Shown: positions 49,701-58,412, numbered from the stretch's first letter. The stretch is 64,000 nucleotides of DNA from Phoronis australis (GCA_002633005.1 NMRA01000075.1:1039872-1103871); one strand, 5' to 3'. The notes: generated by a model from the sequence alone, not told the origin. Translations and numbers: made by a program.

Positions 49701-52700
49701 AGCTGAAAATACCCACCTGGCAACATTTAGGGGACAAAAAGCACCACCCAGTTTTAACAACTTATCTCTTTCAAGAAGGACCACCTATAATTTATATTTC
49801 CTTCAGAAGGCAACCACCCATTAATTTTCCTTTCAACTACCTCGAAAAGCAGAAGTTGCTCTTTATGTTTCGGAGGAACGTAAATTGTCAACATTGCCGG
49901 GGCATCTGGGATAGCGTGGAGGGATTTTTAATGGCGTCTCGTGTTATTGTAAACCGCAGGGATACGGCTCTGCAGCCAAAAATGTGTGGTTTGGGAGTGG
50001 ACGGACGACCTAAAAGGACGCAGACGCATGCTACTGATGGCGGTAATGTTTTTTTTTTTAGTCCTCCCAATTATTGTCGGGGGAAAGGTTCACATCGACC
50101 ATTTCAAGGCTGGGTAGTGCGCATGATTTGGGCCGTAAAAATTTCCGCGTTTTTTGACATTGGTCATTCCAAGCCCTGATTCTAGAAATATGTTTGTGCA
50201 CAGTTAAATGCACTTCAGAAACATTTGTTCCAGCTTGGAACCACCATGTAAGTGTGATGTGTTGATGCACCTTTACTACAACGAGTGCATCAAAGGAGGA
50301 GTGTTGTGGTTCCAACATTATAAGCATTGAAACAACTGAGTCAGGCCGATTTGGAGGCTCCTGGGCAATACTTAAGTTGTGCATACTACTGGTATAGTTA
50401 TAGCTATGTATATCTTATTTAATGTCAGGGAATGGTGGGATGAATGTCAGAAGCAGTTGAAGATACCTCAAGAGACGAAGATCAAATCAAAGTTGCGACA
50501 ATTGGATTTGAGAGAAGGTAGTTGGGTTAGTTATGTCTTGACTACACTGGCAAACTCAACCAAAGACTGCCGAACTGTGTGGTCATGTTAGCTAATGTAT
50601 CAACACGGAAAACTTTTGTTTGGTTGAGTTTGCAAATAGTATGTTTGTTAGTGTAGACTGCACTGAATATATGTTCATCCAGTACAATGAATCATTTTAA
50701 GATATACAAATTCAGTTTCATTTTTCATGACATAATATGCTAACTCATTGTTAAGAATCATTTATGATTACTAAATGTGATGAGTCGTAACATTGTATGC
50801 AGTATGAGGAATTATGAGATATACACACTCAGTATGATGAATCAATCCAAAAGCACTCGAGTGTACATTGTACAATCCATTCTGTTTCTTTATTTTGCAA
50901 GATGATAGTTTTTGCTTCCATAGATGACTTCAGGTTGTTTCTATTTAGTAAATACTATTTTTGTGAAATTTTGAGTAGAATCGACCAAGAACATTTTAAA
51001 ACCTTGTTGGAAAGCTTTCAGTGCATTTGGTGTTCAGCTGCATAACCATTACAGGTTTCCCTAACCCAGCTGTTGTGGAGGCGTTCTTGAATCCCAGTGT
51101 TGATGAGTCAAATGATGCATTCAGCTGGGGACAGCCTGATCTACAACTCATCAGAGAGTATCCTTACTTTACGCTGCTTTTACCTCTACTTTGGAACTGC
51201 TTTCTTTTATGTCTTCAATTGTTTTTCAGTGTCAGTATGTTAACTGCAGTTTCAGTCTATACATTGTTCATATTCCAATACACAGACTATGTGACCTCGC
51301 TCCTACGCTGTTCACCTTCCATTCCACAGAATATCTGTTATGCCCCTTTAAGCATTCACGCGTTTTCAGACTTTGCTGAAATAAGTGCCCATCCCATGAA
51401 CATGTACATGTACCTACAGTTCTAAAATTCTACAGTAATGTCTCCAATTTATCAACATGATCCAGGAGTCCTGAAAAAATCATTGTGGGTGTAATTTCTA
51501 GACCGCCATCCTCGCTGCTATGTCAGTATTTAGCCGTGACTACAAACTTCTGCCGTGCTTCAAAAAGAACGCAAGTATTGCTGATCTTGCGAGGAACGTG
51601 TCCCACTATGGTCTGGTGTTTCAGAACTGCGTACTATGGCATTGAATGTTTCATGTACAAAAAGTTGTTTCATTATTGAGAGGAATTGTTTTATTAATCA
51701 CAACAAGATTCCAAATTTCTTAGGACACTTGAAGACGGCGAATTGATGCGATTGTCTCAAAGCACGTGGCCACGAAGTGGGTGCTACATTCCTGTCATCG
51801 CAGACTTTAGTCTTTGGGAATCATCCATTCATGAAACAACGGGTAGCATAGCATCGGCAATAAATATTGGCATAAATTTCTAATACTGTAAAAAGCTCTT
51901 ACATTATTTTTAAGAAGAATTAAAATAATGATTGGTGCTTTTAAAGTCAAATATTTGACTAAATAAGTCACTGATAGTGAACAGCTCCGCACCCTTATAT
52001 CCGGAAACGTAAATATCTGTCAAACTGTCACGCATCCTGTTACCTAGCGACTCAATCATTAGTATATACGGCCTTACCGAGACAATCTAAAAAATTTTTG
52101 TAGTAGATGAAACCAGCAGGTGCTAAATAAAACACATTCTGCTTTACTGTTTATGTTAAAGGAGAATGCCACCAAAAAACAACCTATTTTGTATCAATTT
52201 AGATCAACATAGTTCTACTCGATAATGGCATGTTCGGTTGCGTTACCTGACACCTGATGGCAGACGGAGGTGTTGAAATTATATACAGACAGAAGAACTT
52301 AGATCTGTGTTGTTTGTACTTGTGATTTTTTTTAGGTCAAAACACAAAACGCTCATCCCAGCCAGTGGCTCGGAACCCGATCACTAGGCCCGGCATCGCG
52401 GCCGGCTGACTCGTTATCCCTGCCAGTGGGTGGAACCTGATCTGGCCTGTTGCGGCCGCCGGGACTGGCACGAACATCAATCAGCTTGAGTTGGAAACTA
52501 AACCTCCAGTCACGAAAAGACTATAATATTGAGCCAAAGAAATAATGTGCACGTAGTAATTTATGTGAATTAGCCACGAAACTGAAAATATACTTACTGC
52601 TCAGGGGAAGTGAACTGAAGTCGAGTTCCCCTTCCACAGACTGTCGGGGCAAAGGTTGTACAGTAACAATGATTTGAATAATATATTTGTATTTCTAAAT

Positions 52701-55056
52701 AAAGATTCCCCAAACATGTGACCATAGCATATAAAATCGAGTAATTGTTTCAAAACAGCATTCTGTCAGCAAACACTGTATTAGCATGCGCTCACACGGC
52801 TTCGGTGCCCGGTCAATTACTTTTTTTAATTGCCGGCATCAAAAGCCGGTAACGGCAGTGATTTATTCATTGCTGGCTTCTCAAAACATTTGCACTCACG
52901 AGCACTCCAAGGTACGGTATCTAATGAGACGGACTTTGTTGCAGTTTCATATAAGCATTGGTTAGGATGAGAATAATTCATTTTGAAACAGAACGCAGAA
53001 TAATTAACATCTACATGGCAACTCGCCCGGCGCCAATCCCGACTTAGTCAGGAGCTCATCTGACGAAGACTTCATGGGTCGGATCGTTAGGTTTCACAGC
53101 CTGTCAGTTCAAACCGGAATACACTGATCAAGAAATACTAGAGAGGCGCCGTGAACATGCACAGGCAACGGAACGTATGGATAGTTCTTTGGTAAGCCGG
53201 AATTCGTCAGAGAAATCACTGTTGACGAAATGCCTGCCACTGACACGGAGATGTTTCACAGCCTCATACTTGCTATGAACAGCGTACCTTTCATTCTTCA
53301 CTACCGCGAGCCACTTCCTAAGCATTTCGGTCTCTCGAGGAAGTCGAAAAAACGATGTACTTGCTTTCTTCGCAGCTTCATAGTTCGGAGAAGCGGGAGC
53401 GATGCACCGCAATATAACGGCATTCACTCTGCAGACAAACCACTGATGTCGCTGCGTCATTTCTCACCTTCCTCACAGGTTAACGCGACACCTCTTGGCA
53501 AGAGGCGATGTGGATATAGACCGATTAAGACAGTAAAAAACTAATTAAATCGGGTGGCATTCTCCTTTAATTTCTTCAAATAAATTCACACCTAGATCGT
53601 TACATTGCGTTTACTCTGGGAAATGAACACTGATGACCTGCACGTGCTTGCTCACACACACGCAGATGACCTTCAAAATGTCACGTGACAACAACATTTG
53701 TTTGTCGAGAATTTTTTTTCGTGCTGCCGGGTACAGATTTGGACTTAACCTGCTGTTAATCCGACTCCTCAGGAACTTAATCTTAGGGACTCTATTTGGA
53801 AAGTGAAGTGAGGATTTCAGGTAATTTGTTTAGTCGAAATTGTATTGTTTAAGTTGCCATATCTACGACTGCGAGGCAGTGACACATCAGCGTGTTTTGG
53901 CCCTGGAATTTCAGCACAATTTTATGTAAAATGATCTAATTTAACAATGAAGTTTGATAGCAATGCACCCCAGGCCAGTTCTGTAGAAAGTCTGCGATGC
54001 GTGACAGTGTAAGTCTAATGAATCCTAGCTTCCGATTTTGCCTGTTTTGGAGACTGGATTTCAATCGCCATAGGGTTTACAATTAGCGCCCCCCCCTGAA
54101 ACGGAATTTTTCTAAGCCCCCAGGTGCTTATTGCACGAATACAGTATGTGATTTAGCTCATACAGTGTTCACCTCCCATTCCTCATACTATGTGGTCTTG
54201 CTCATACACTGTTCACCTTCCACTCCACGGACTATTTGATCTTGCTCCTTCTTCATTTTCAATCAATGAGTTTTTGAGGACTTTACTGTTCTTGCATTGT
54301 CCTTAACAGTTTTTTAAAGTTTTGCGTCTGAGAAACTTGGTTGGACGCAAAAGAAAACGGATGAAGTTTTGTTACCTGTGATGAAGAAACTGAATGATTG
54401 GCAGGTAAAACGGTTTTAAATTAATGAGTTGTCCTTCACAAGTTATATACCGGTACTACATTGTTTTTGAGATAAGTGCGGACTTTTAATTTGCCTTCTT
54501 ATTAAATGAAGTCTTTAAACCTTCATTTCAGCCTCAAAAGAAAATAACAAATTTCTTCTCAAGTCATCCCCTTGACCTGGAGTCTACACAACCAAAGAAA
54601 ATCTCCAGTAAACGAGTTCAACGCGTTGTCAACAAATTTACGCACAAAGAAAGTGAACTAAGTCAGAATGAAGTGAAGCGGCAGGAAGCTGCTGCTTTGT
54701 TGAAAAGGTCAAAGGTCAAGCTAGAGCCACGAAGGTCGAGAGAAATCCAGAAGAAGATGCAAGAAAATTTTGACTTTTCTGATGATGATGATCTGGACTA
54801 TGAGTGTCTTAAAGCATGTGAAGCTGTGGAAACAAAAGTAGTGGGAGGCGGGAAGAAAAGTAGGCCATCAGGTGGTGCTGTGGGGTGGGAGACTGGTGTG
54901 AAGAGCAACGTTGGGATTTCTAGGGGAAAGGGTGGAAGTAAGAGGACAAGAGGAGGAAGAGGAAAGTCAGTTGATGGAAAGAAGAGCAAGCAGGTGGTGA
55001 AAAGTGTGCGTGTTGAAGTGAAGCTGTCTGAAAGTAGTTCAGGAGACAGTGATTAG
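31621..55056 (+). CDS. ERCC5: XPG/ERCC5 structure-specific endonuclease, 15 exons, complete
   Basis: Joining 15 GT-AG exons (31621-31708, 33452-33627, 34760-34998, 37085-37292, 40443-40584, 41280-41444, 41778-42578, 42846-43081, 43198-43317, 44599-44812, 45744-45891, 50429-50517, 51055-51157, 54320-54404, 54532-55056) gives 3339 bases and 1112 residues with consistent phases. XPG cuts damaged DNA 3' of the lesion in nucleotide excision repair, within TFIIH pre-incision complexes in the nucleus. The XPG-N domain (residues 1 to about 98) has D30 and D77. A long acidic spacer (about 140-690) follows, including the conserved [12 protein letters not shown] block. The XPG-I domain has E741 and E743 (SEAEAQCA), D762 and D764 (DDSDIWLFG) and D813 (CDYT), so all seven catalytic acids are present. 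QKKITNFF at 940-947 is a PCNA-interacting (PIP) box. A basic/acidic tail ends the protein. Human XPG is 1186 residues; the difference lies mostly in the spacer. No frameshift or stop was found. No polyadenylation signal could be assigned with confidence. Confidence 0.97.
32411..32505 (+). repeat. minisatellite in ERCC5 intron 1
   Basis: About four copies of a 22-24 bp unit (CAGTTGTCTTnAGAGTCnGGG). Confidence 0.75.
32870..33205 (+). pseudogene. coding-like relic in ERCC5 intron 1, unknown family
   Basis: One frame runs about 110 codons with a single internal TGA and a terminal TAA. It contains [38 protein letters not shown] and [20 protein letters not shown]. The composition is strongly protein-like, unlike other intron frames. 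I do not recognise the family; a decayed transposon protein or processed pseudogene is likely. It is not part of XPG. Confidence 0.45.
33199..33257. repeat. 24-bp hairpin in ERCC5 intron 1
   Basis: Arms 33199-33222 and 33234-33257 pair with a single mismatch around an 11-base loop. The CTTACTCAG part echoes again in the loop. It immediately follows the coding-like relic. Confidence 0.8.
33452..33627 (+). CDS. ERCC5: ERCC5 exon 2
   Basis: Completes codon 30 (Asp) and encodes [25 protein letters not shown] (D77) and LKKQTL. It has 176 bases and ends in phase 0 after codon 88. The donor is GTAATT. Confidence 0.96.
34760..34998 (+). CDS. ERCC5: ERCC5 exon 3
   Basis: Acceptor TTTGTGGTAG. Begins [13 protein letters not shown] and continues [15 protein letters not shown], which matches the end of the XPG-N domain. 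It goes on into a Ser/Thr-rich start of the spacer ([15 protein letters not shown]). It ends in phase 2 at GTGAGT. Confidence 0.92.
35025..35760. repeat. palindromic CTTGGCGGAA array with assembly gap (ERCC5 intron 3)
   Basis: Three palindromes of the form ACTTGGCGnAA...TTnCGCCAAGT lie at 35025-35050, 35080-35104 and 35129-35153, spaced 55 and 49 bp, and are joined by TATGTTGCTnTnACAGCAAG. A T run then leads into the gap. Beyond it, AATTTCGCCAAGT half-units at 35597 and 35758 and a CGTCAT-type microsatellite (about 35690-35755) continue the region. The array starts 27 bases after exon 3. Confidence 0.8.
35201..35567. other. assembly gap (367 N)
   Basis: A run of N inside ERCC5 intron 3, entered through a pure T run. 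The spliced ERCC5 frame is not affected. Confidence 0.99.
37085..37292 (+). CDS. ERCC5: ERCC5 exon 4
   Basis: Acceptor TTTTCAG. Encodes [14 protein letters not shown] and [20 protein letters not shown], the conserved spacer block of XPG (in human, the SEDFSSLPPEVKHEILTDM region). 208 bases, ends in phase 0 at GTATTG. Confidence 0.95.
37432..39863. mobile_element. 2.43-kb non-autonomous DNA element with perfect 27-bp TIRs (ERCC5 intron 4)
   Basis: The ends 37432-37458 and 39837-39863 are perfect reverse complements over 27 bases (left end begins GTACCGTAATCGTTCGGGTT). Inside each end is a cluster of short repeats, TTAACCGCCCA and TTAAGCGCCCA: about seven at 37451-37622 and six at 39689-39840, in the same orientation at both ends. 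The 1.9 kb between them has no recognisable transposase; frames are short on both strands. A related decayed trace (ATTAGCGCCCCCCC, then CTAAGCCCCCAGG) lies at 54085-54145. The superfamily is unknown to me. Confidence 0.85.
40443..40584 (+). CDS. ERCC5: ERCC5 exon 5
   Basis: Acceptor TTTTTTGCAG. Encodes [19 protein letters not shown], then [10 protein letters not shown] and a short variable stretch, matching the XPG spacer helix region. Ends in phase 1 at GTAGGG. Confidence 0.94.
40986..41040 (+). pseudogene. decayed duplicate of ERCC5 exon 6
   Basis: Within intron 5 this stretch reads [17 protein letters not shown], against [17 protein letters not shown] in exon 6. The DNA shares CTGCAGTCTCA and GAnGCCTCCCACT. 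No complete acceptor-donor pair or continuing frame is retained, so it is probably a relic of a tandem exon duplication. Confidence 0.65.
41280..41444 (+). CDS. ERCC5: ERCC5 exon 6
   Basis: Acceptor TTATTCAG. Carries the conserved [15 protein letters not shown] motif (human RVVSEDTSHYILIKG). 165 bases, phase 1 in and out, donor GTAATA. Confidence 0.95.
41778..42578 (+). CDS. ERCC5: ERCC5 exon 7 (acidic spacer)
   Basis: A long exon for the poorly conserved acidic spacer: 801 bases rich in Glu, Asp, Val and Ser ([11 protein letters not shown] near the end). At 42270-42370 a unit of about 16 residues ([17 protein letters not shown], then [13 protein letters not shown]) is repeated, so the spacer has grown in part by internal duplication. 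Phase fits the acceptor after ATTCCAG at 41777; the next CAG (after CTTACAG) also keeps the frame and would shorten it by five codons. Donor GTATAT. Confidence 0.85.
42846..43081 (+). CDS. ERCC5: ERCC5 exon 8 (spacer)
   Basis: Acceptor CCTTTTAAG. Encodes more Ser/Glu/Gln-rich spacer ([18 protein letters not shown]) ending in [10 protein letters not shown]. Phase 1 in, phase 0 out. Chosen by phase and acceptor fit; the sequence itself is not conserved. Confidence 0.85.
43198..43317 (+). CDS. ERCC5: ERCC5 exon 9
   Basis: 40 codons: [20 protein letters not shown], then a basic linker and [11 protein letters not shown], corresponding to the helix that leads into the XPG-I domain (human QQERIAATVTGQMFLESQ). 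Acceptor TATTGCAG, donor GTAAAT. Confidence 0.95.
44599..44812 (+). CDS. ERCC5: ERCC5 exon 10 (XPG-I catalytic core)
   Basis: Acceptor ATACTTCTAG. Encodes [20 protein letters not shown] with catalytic E741/E743, and [19 protein letters not shown] with D762/D764. 214 bases, ends in phase 1 at GTGAGT. Confidence 0.97.
45210..45284 (-). mobile_element. tRNA-derived SINE head (minus)
   Basis: On the minus strand, A box TGGCTCAGTGG (45264-45274) and B box GGTTCAAGTC (45221-45230) are present at tRNA spacing. The stems do not close as in a functional tRNA. It is flanked by CATTTTAAGTCTGG (about 45157), which recurs next to the plus-strand copy. Confidence 0.7.
45351..45470 (+). repeat. TACATGCA-type microsatellite
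   Basis: An imperfect tetra/octanucleotide array (TACATGCA, TACATACA) between the two SINE heads in ERCC5 intron 10. It creates artificial frames on both strands. Confidence 0.9.
45639..45713 (+). mobile_element. tRNA-derived SINE head (plus)
   Basis: A box TAGCTCAGTGG (45647-45657) and B box GGTTCGAGTC (45691-45700). It is a head-to-head partner of the copy at 45210-45284 and ends 30 bases before ERCC5 exon 11, so it occupies the branch-point neighbourhood of that intron. Confidence 0.7.
45744..45891 (+). CDS. ERCC5: ERCC5 exon 11
   Basis: Acceptor TGTGTTACAG. Encodes [20 protein letters not shown] with D813, then [12 protein letters not shown], the start of the helix-hairpin-helix DNA-binding region. 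The family-typical LLGSDYTEGIPTVG appears as [15 protein letters not shown]. Phase 2 out. Confidence 0.95.
46470..48430. mobile_element. 1.96-kb element with higher-order satellite (ERCC5 intron 11)
   Basis: The left edge is a 30-base hairpin (46470-46499, ATGCGCCCACATAT...). The right edge GTGGGCGCAT (48421-48430) is the exact reverse complement of its first 10 bases. Inside, three monomers of about 145-161 bp, each with a CCTAGTGGC box followed by T-rich sequence and a GAAATTTGG-like block, alternate in fixed order. This makes a higher-order unit of about 451 bp, seen at 46671, 47122, 47573 and, partly, 48022. There is no coding capacity. A fragment of one unit lies at 59745-59875. Confidence 0.85.
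48850..49440 (+). repeat. tandem array of about 130-140 bp units (ERCC5 intron 11)
   Basis: Units are marked by AAAATTGACTGGTGCCGACG (or variants) and CTCTGTnCCAAATTTCATC. Markers recur near 48990, 49120 and 49262, with a partial copy near 48850. The last unit ends in GGCGGACAGACAGATG. It is distinct from the satellite at 46470-48430 but built on the same AAATTTCATC-type core. Confidence 0.7.
50040..50130 (-). mobile_element. fragment of the GCGCGCACCCAG MITE family (minus)
   Basis: Read on the minus strand it runs CATGCGCACTACCCAGCCTT, then a GGG-rich stretch, CCCCCGACAATAATTGGG and an AAAAAAA run, in the same order as the left half of the element at 21904-22150. No right end was recognised. 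Confidence 0.5.
50429..50517 (+). CDS. ERCC5: ERCC5 exon 12
   Basis: 89 bases encoding [14 protein letters not shown], then [12 protein letters not shown], matching human EWWHEAQKNPK...KKKLRTLQL. Acceptor AATGTCAG, donor GTAGTT. Confidence 0.95.
51055..51157 (+). CDS. ERCC5: ERCC5 exon 13
   Basis: Acceptor CCATTACAG. Encodes [19 protein letters not shown], then [13 protein letters not shown], nearly identical in pattern to human GFPNPAVAEAYLKP...GKPDLDKIRE. Phase 2 out at GTATCC. Confidence 0.96.
52156..53570 (-). mobile_element. 1.41-kb TIR element with THAP-like ORF (ERCC5 intron 13)
   Basis: The ends are TTAAAGGAGAATGCCACC (52156-52173) and its exact reverse complement (53553-53570). Outermost TTAA on both sides could be a TTAA target duplication or part of the repeat. 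The interior is GC-richer at 52360-52480 and contains the THAP-like frame at 53128-53460. No transposase catalytic domain was seen. Confidence 0.85.
53128..53460 (-). pseudogene. THAP-like domain inside the intron-13 element
   Basis: The 110-codon minus-strand frame contains a THAP-like order of motifs: LRCIAPAS (first Cys; second Cys lost), [20 protein letters not shown] (FP and KW landmarks), [19 protein letters not shown] (the CSxHF region with Cys replaced by Ser but His-Phe kept). Two of the four zinc ligands appear changed, so it probably no longer folds. It lies wholly within the TIR element and opposite to ERCC5. Confidence 0.65.
54085..54145. repeat. trace of the GCGCCC element family
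   Basis: ATTAGCGCCCCCCC and CTAAGCCCCCAGG, followed by CTTATTGCACGAATACAGTA, resemble the subterminal repeat and end of the intron-4 element (37432-39863). It is short and diverged. Confidence 0.4.
54320..54404 (+). CDS. ERCC5: ERCC5 exon 14
   Basis: Encodes [20 protein letters not shown] and MKKLNDWQ, matching human [22 protein letters not shown]. The acceptor TTTTTTAAAG is weak, but it is the only AG that keeps phase 2 and avoids the stop upstream. Donor GTAAAA. Confidence 0.9.
54532..55056 (+). CDS. ERCC5: ERCC5 exon 15 (PIP box and tail)
   Basis: Acceptor CATTTCAG. Begins [12 protein letters not shown], whose QxxIxxFF is a PCNA-interacting motif. A Lys/Arg-rich region ([24 protein letters not shown]) and [10 protein letters not shown] follow, then a Gly/Lys/Arg-rich nuclear-localisation-like tail and SESSSGDSD before TAG. 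The C-terminal Arg-rich end of vertebrate XPG is not obvious. Confidence 0.96.
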   Translation, partial: PQKKITNFFSSHPLDLESTQPKKISSKRVQRVVNKFTHKESELSQNEVKRQEAAALLKRSKVKLEPRRSREIQKKMQENFDFSDDDDLDYECLKACEAVETKVVGGGKKSRPSGGAVGWETGVKSNVGISRGKGGSKRTRGGRGKSVDGKKSKQVVKSVRVEVKLSESSSGDSD

Positions 55057-56149
55057 GACAGTGAATGATGAGCAGTGACAAACAAGTGACGGGAAGTAGT
55101 TATTAACAGGTAATATTTTGTTTCGAATCTTTAGGTTTAAGCAATTGTTTGAACACAGAAATTCTGACTGAAAGCTCTCCTGAAGTTAGGTACGTCAGAA
55201 AGATAGAGCAACCAGTAATTATTAGAGAAGTGATGGGACTGTTCAGTTTGTTTGGATTACTGTTCTTTTGTTTTGTTTTGTTTTGTTGTGTTCTATTGGT
55301 ATTTGTTATTTTTATTCCAAAGTGAGGTCATACACTCTGACTTGTGGGAGTGTGTGTTTGACACATGTAGTGTTTTGATTTGATTGTTAACGTAGCTGAG
55401 GTTGGTGTTTACCTTGATTCAGCAGTTATCACAGTCTGGTCTAAAATTGATTTGGCTTAGGTGCATAACCTATGTGAGCCTTCAAAAATTATCAAAGTGT
55501 TGATACTTATATGACTTTTGTGTTGTGAAAGGCATCATCTTGGTGATCACCAAAACTTCTTGTTAAAGATTGGTAAGTAATGTTTCATAGTTATGTTCAA
55601 CACAGTCATTAATCTGTCTTGTGAATGATGGCCGATCTGACTATTTAGCTGACTTCTCTAAACTTTGAACTTTCAACAACAAAGTAGTTTTTATTTACAG
55701 CTGTATTCAATTTTTGAAGTTTTAGTTATGGGTCTACAAAAGCTTCTTGACTGATTTGAAAGCCAGACAATAGTGGTTTCCAAAGCAAAGCTAAATCCAG
55801 TTATCAATCTAGTCAGTACTTAAGTGTTCTTGTGATCTTTTGACTGGTAGTAAGACTTGCAGGCGAATTATCTACCACACTTCCAAGAGTTACTTACACC
55901 AAATGAATAACTTTCATCCACAAAGTTTAAATGGTAGCGCTAATCGACCCACAACTCTTGTATTCATATTGCGTTAAAACGACAGGGTGTTTGATAGTTT
56001 TAATCTTTTTAAGAATGGCTTTAAGTTGATAATAGTTTAGCTCGATTGACTGGACATTTAAACTCAGTTTAGATAAGCCATTTTTATTTGAAAGTAGATT
56101 GATTTTTCACCATCTAAATCAAGTGAAGGTATAGGCCTAACTTGTTGTC
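55057..56149. other. ERCC5 3' region, no gene seen
   Basis: AT-rich. Includes a short TTTTG repeat at 55264-55289. No canonical AATAAA was found close to the stop codon; AAATAAAA at 56541-56548 is the first candidate and is far away. Confidence 0.4.
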
Positions 56150-57215
56150 TTTGACGAGGTACCTGTCATTTACGTTCATGATGAAAGCTGCCCATCGTGC
56201 ACGTGAAAATCTTTTTCATCTCCATTCAGACTCATTTATGTCTCTAATATTCACGCAGACAGGACAATTCTCGTCTACATACTAACAAAATGTCTTTGTT
56301 AGGAAAATTAAAAGCGTGCAACAATTACGCTTCATAAAATTCAAACCCAGAATAACTGGAAGATCAATTAGAGCAACAACAGCTATCTGCCTAAAACATA
56401 TTAAGTAAATCTCCATTACTATAACTTATTTCTAGCTCCCCTAAAACTGATCACATTATCGCTAGCATCAGAAATATTTATGGAAATGGAGTGTAAATCT
56501 AGCAAGCCCAAACCATTCAAATGGTCACACACAGATCTAGAAATAAAAGCCAGTGCCGACCCACCATCTTACAATAATTCAAATTCCTTACTGAGAATAT
56601 TTTAAATTCAAAGTCAACCTGCTGTTGACTCATCTTAGTTTCTGACTGAACCCAGGGTCTCGGTTTCAGCCGTTACTAGTTTGATGACCCTACTGGCTGA
56701 TTGATATGAGTTATTTGGGATGACTTTTGTTGTCGTTGACATTCGCTATGAACCCTACACTCGGCTCATGTGGCCGATTTCACAGCAAGAAAAACAAATT
56801 TCTGTTGCGTAAGCGCCCTAGCTCAGCACTCAAGTCTCTCTGTGGTTTTCCATTTCACTAAATTGAACATCCTGTGCTGCGGTCCCCATGGCCATGACAC
56901 GATCTCTGTCGGTGGGTTTCCTTTACCTTAAACGTCTCGAACTACACTGCAAGACCTACAACTTTTGAAACTAAGATAACATTGGCTTTGTTTTAAAATC
57001 GTCTTCAAAAGCTTCCATCACCTCGTGTGGAATGTTCACGTCTCCACCAACTTTCAACAGAACCCTTGCCACTTCTGTCTTGGCTCACTGTGCTATTCCG
57101 TGTTGTGTGTGTTTTTGTCCCCTTGTCTTGCACGTTTATATTAGCCCCATCCTTTAACAAAACACTGTGTCTTGTCGCACTCTGCTACCTCATGTAGTGC
57201 TGTGTCTGCCTGCGG
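56150..57215 (-). pseudogene. retroelement relic: ankyrin, zinc-knuckle and retropepsin-like parts
   Basis: On the minus strand, in order: an ankyrin-like stretch (57005-57213) using three frames (ADTALHEVAE, VLLKDGANINVQDKG, TEVARVLLKVGGDVN); a CCHC-knuckle-like stretch CFSCCEIGHMSR whose last Cys codon is a stop (about 56761-56805); and an aspartic-protease-like stretch (56285-56575) with DGGSALAFIS in place of the DTGS/DSGA active site and DLPVILGLNFM matching the ILGxDFL flap-end motif. Many stops and frameshifts show it is dead. Zinc knuckle followed by retropepsin is the gag-pol order of Ty3/Gypsy-like elements. No reverse transcriptase or LTR was found. Confidence 0.6.
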
Positions 57216-58412
57216 AAAGAATGAACAAGTTATAGCTAGCTTCACAATGGTAACAGGAATCAATGGAGCATCTAGCACCAATCAACTAAATAAATTTACT
57301 TACTTAGACTGTTTCGTTGAAGTTAAAAATGTTTGCAGCATTGTTTATTTTTCAGTTATTTCATATCGCTAGGGAAAGAACCTGATGACATGTTATAACG
57401 AGAGAAACAGCGGAGATAGATTATAGATACAAAGCTGTTTATTTAACACTAAATATTAAATTTAAAACTACAAACTTCCGCACTTCCTCTGATACTGCCG
57501 TCATCATCCTTTCATTTACTTTTTTATAGTTTGAGCAGACTCAAAGATCACCTAAATCCCCAAAGCCAAGTAAACGATAATTTTAATAGTTGAACCCAAA
57601 GTTAATGAAACTAAAAAGTTATGACTCTTACCGAATTGTAACTAGACCCGATAGAATCCGAATTCTCTGCCTCAGAGGACTGTTTTTATATGAATATCTG
57701 CTGAGGATGTTCCAAAATATGCTACTTTAAGGATCTGAAGTTTTGACACTTTAGCGTTCAGATTGCAGTTACCTACATTTGTCCCATCTGTTCTCATTTT
57801 GCAGACAAAAATGCCAGGAACTCATATTCATATTCTTAAACATTTATAAAATGAAAACTAATGATGATAACTGGATGAAAAGTTGACAGGATAAGCAAGG
57901 CGCATGACACTTTACAAATATATGTTCAGCTGATCAGTATGGGCATCAGATGTGGAGATAATTCCAGGTAAAGTGTACCATTACAGGTAATTTTTGGCAA
58001 AGTATGAAATAAAGATATTGATCAGAAAAAAACATATCTTTTGATTATATTGGTTCAATACGATAAACACTTAGTAGTCCAGTCAACAACTCGAAGTTAC
58101 AAAATCGCAATTGTAATTATTAAAGGTAAGACAATAAAAGAAGGAAGTCTGCGATAGATGCATGTGACTGAGTTCAAATTGTGCCTAAAATATTCTGATC
58201 ATAAGAAACAAGTCATGAGTATATATGCTGAAGAAAGTCTCTCAATAATGAAAAATAACAGGTGACTGTAATTTTGCATAACTTCTACTGACTTCAGCAC
58301 TCTAGAGGTGCGCACAGGTGTGGTGATGCGAATAACATTGTCTGAGCAGTTACATGCTTATTTCAACATATTAGAAAGCAGTCTGAGAACTTTTGTCATG
58401 GTAGCTTGTAAA
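57216..58412. other. non-coding stretch
   Basis: AT-rich, no recognisable gene or repeat. Confidence 0.5.

Noticed and set aside
51485-51679. Additional ERCC5 exon between exons 13 and 14
   Set aside because: Exon 13 joins exon 14 directly in phase and in alignment with XPG; this frame has no XPG similarity.
53230-53544. A 104-codon plus-strand frame
   Set aside because: Antisense to the THAP-like frame, which has recognisable motifs while this one has none.
54706-54718. Perfect DR1 motif AGGTCAAAGGTCA in ERCC5 exon 15
   Set aside because: It encodes Lys/Arg-rich protein in the expected frame; a regulatory role is not needed to explain it.
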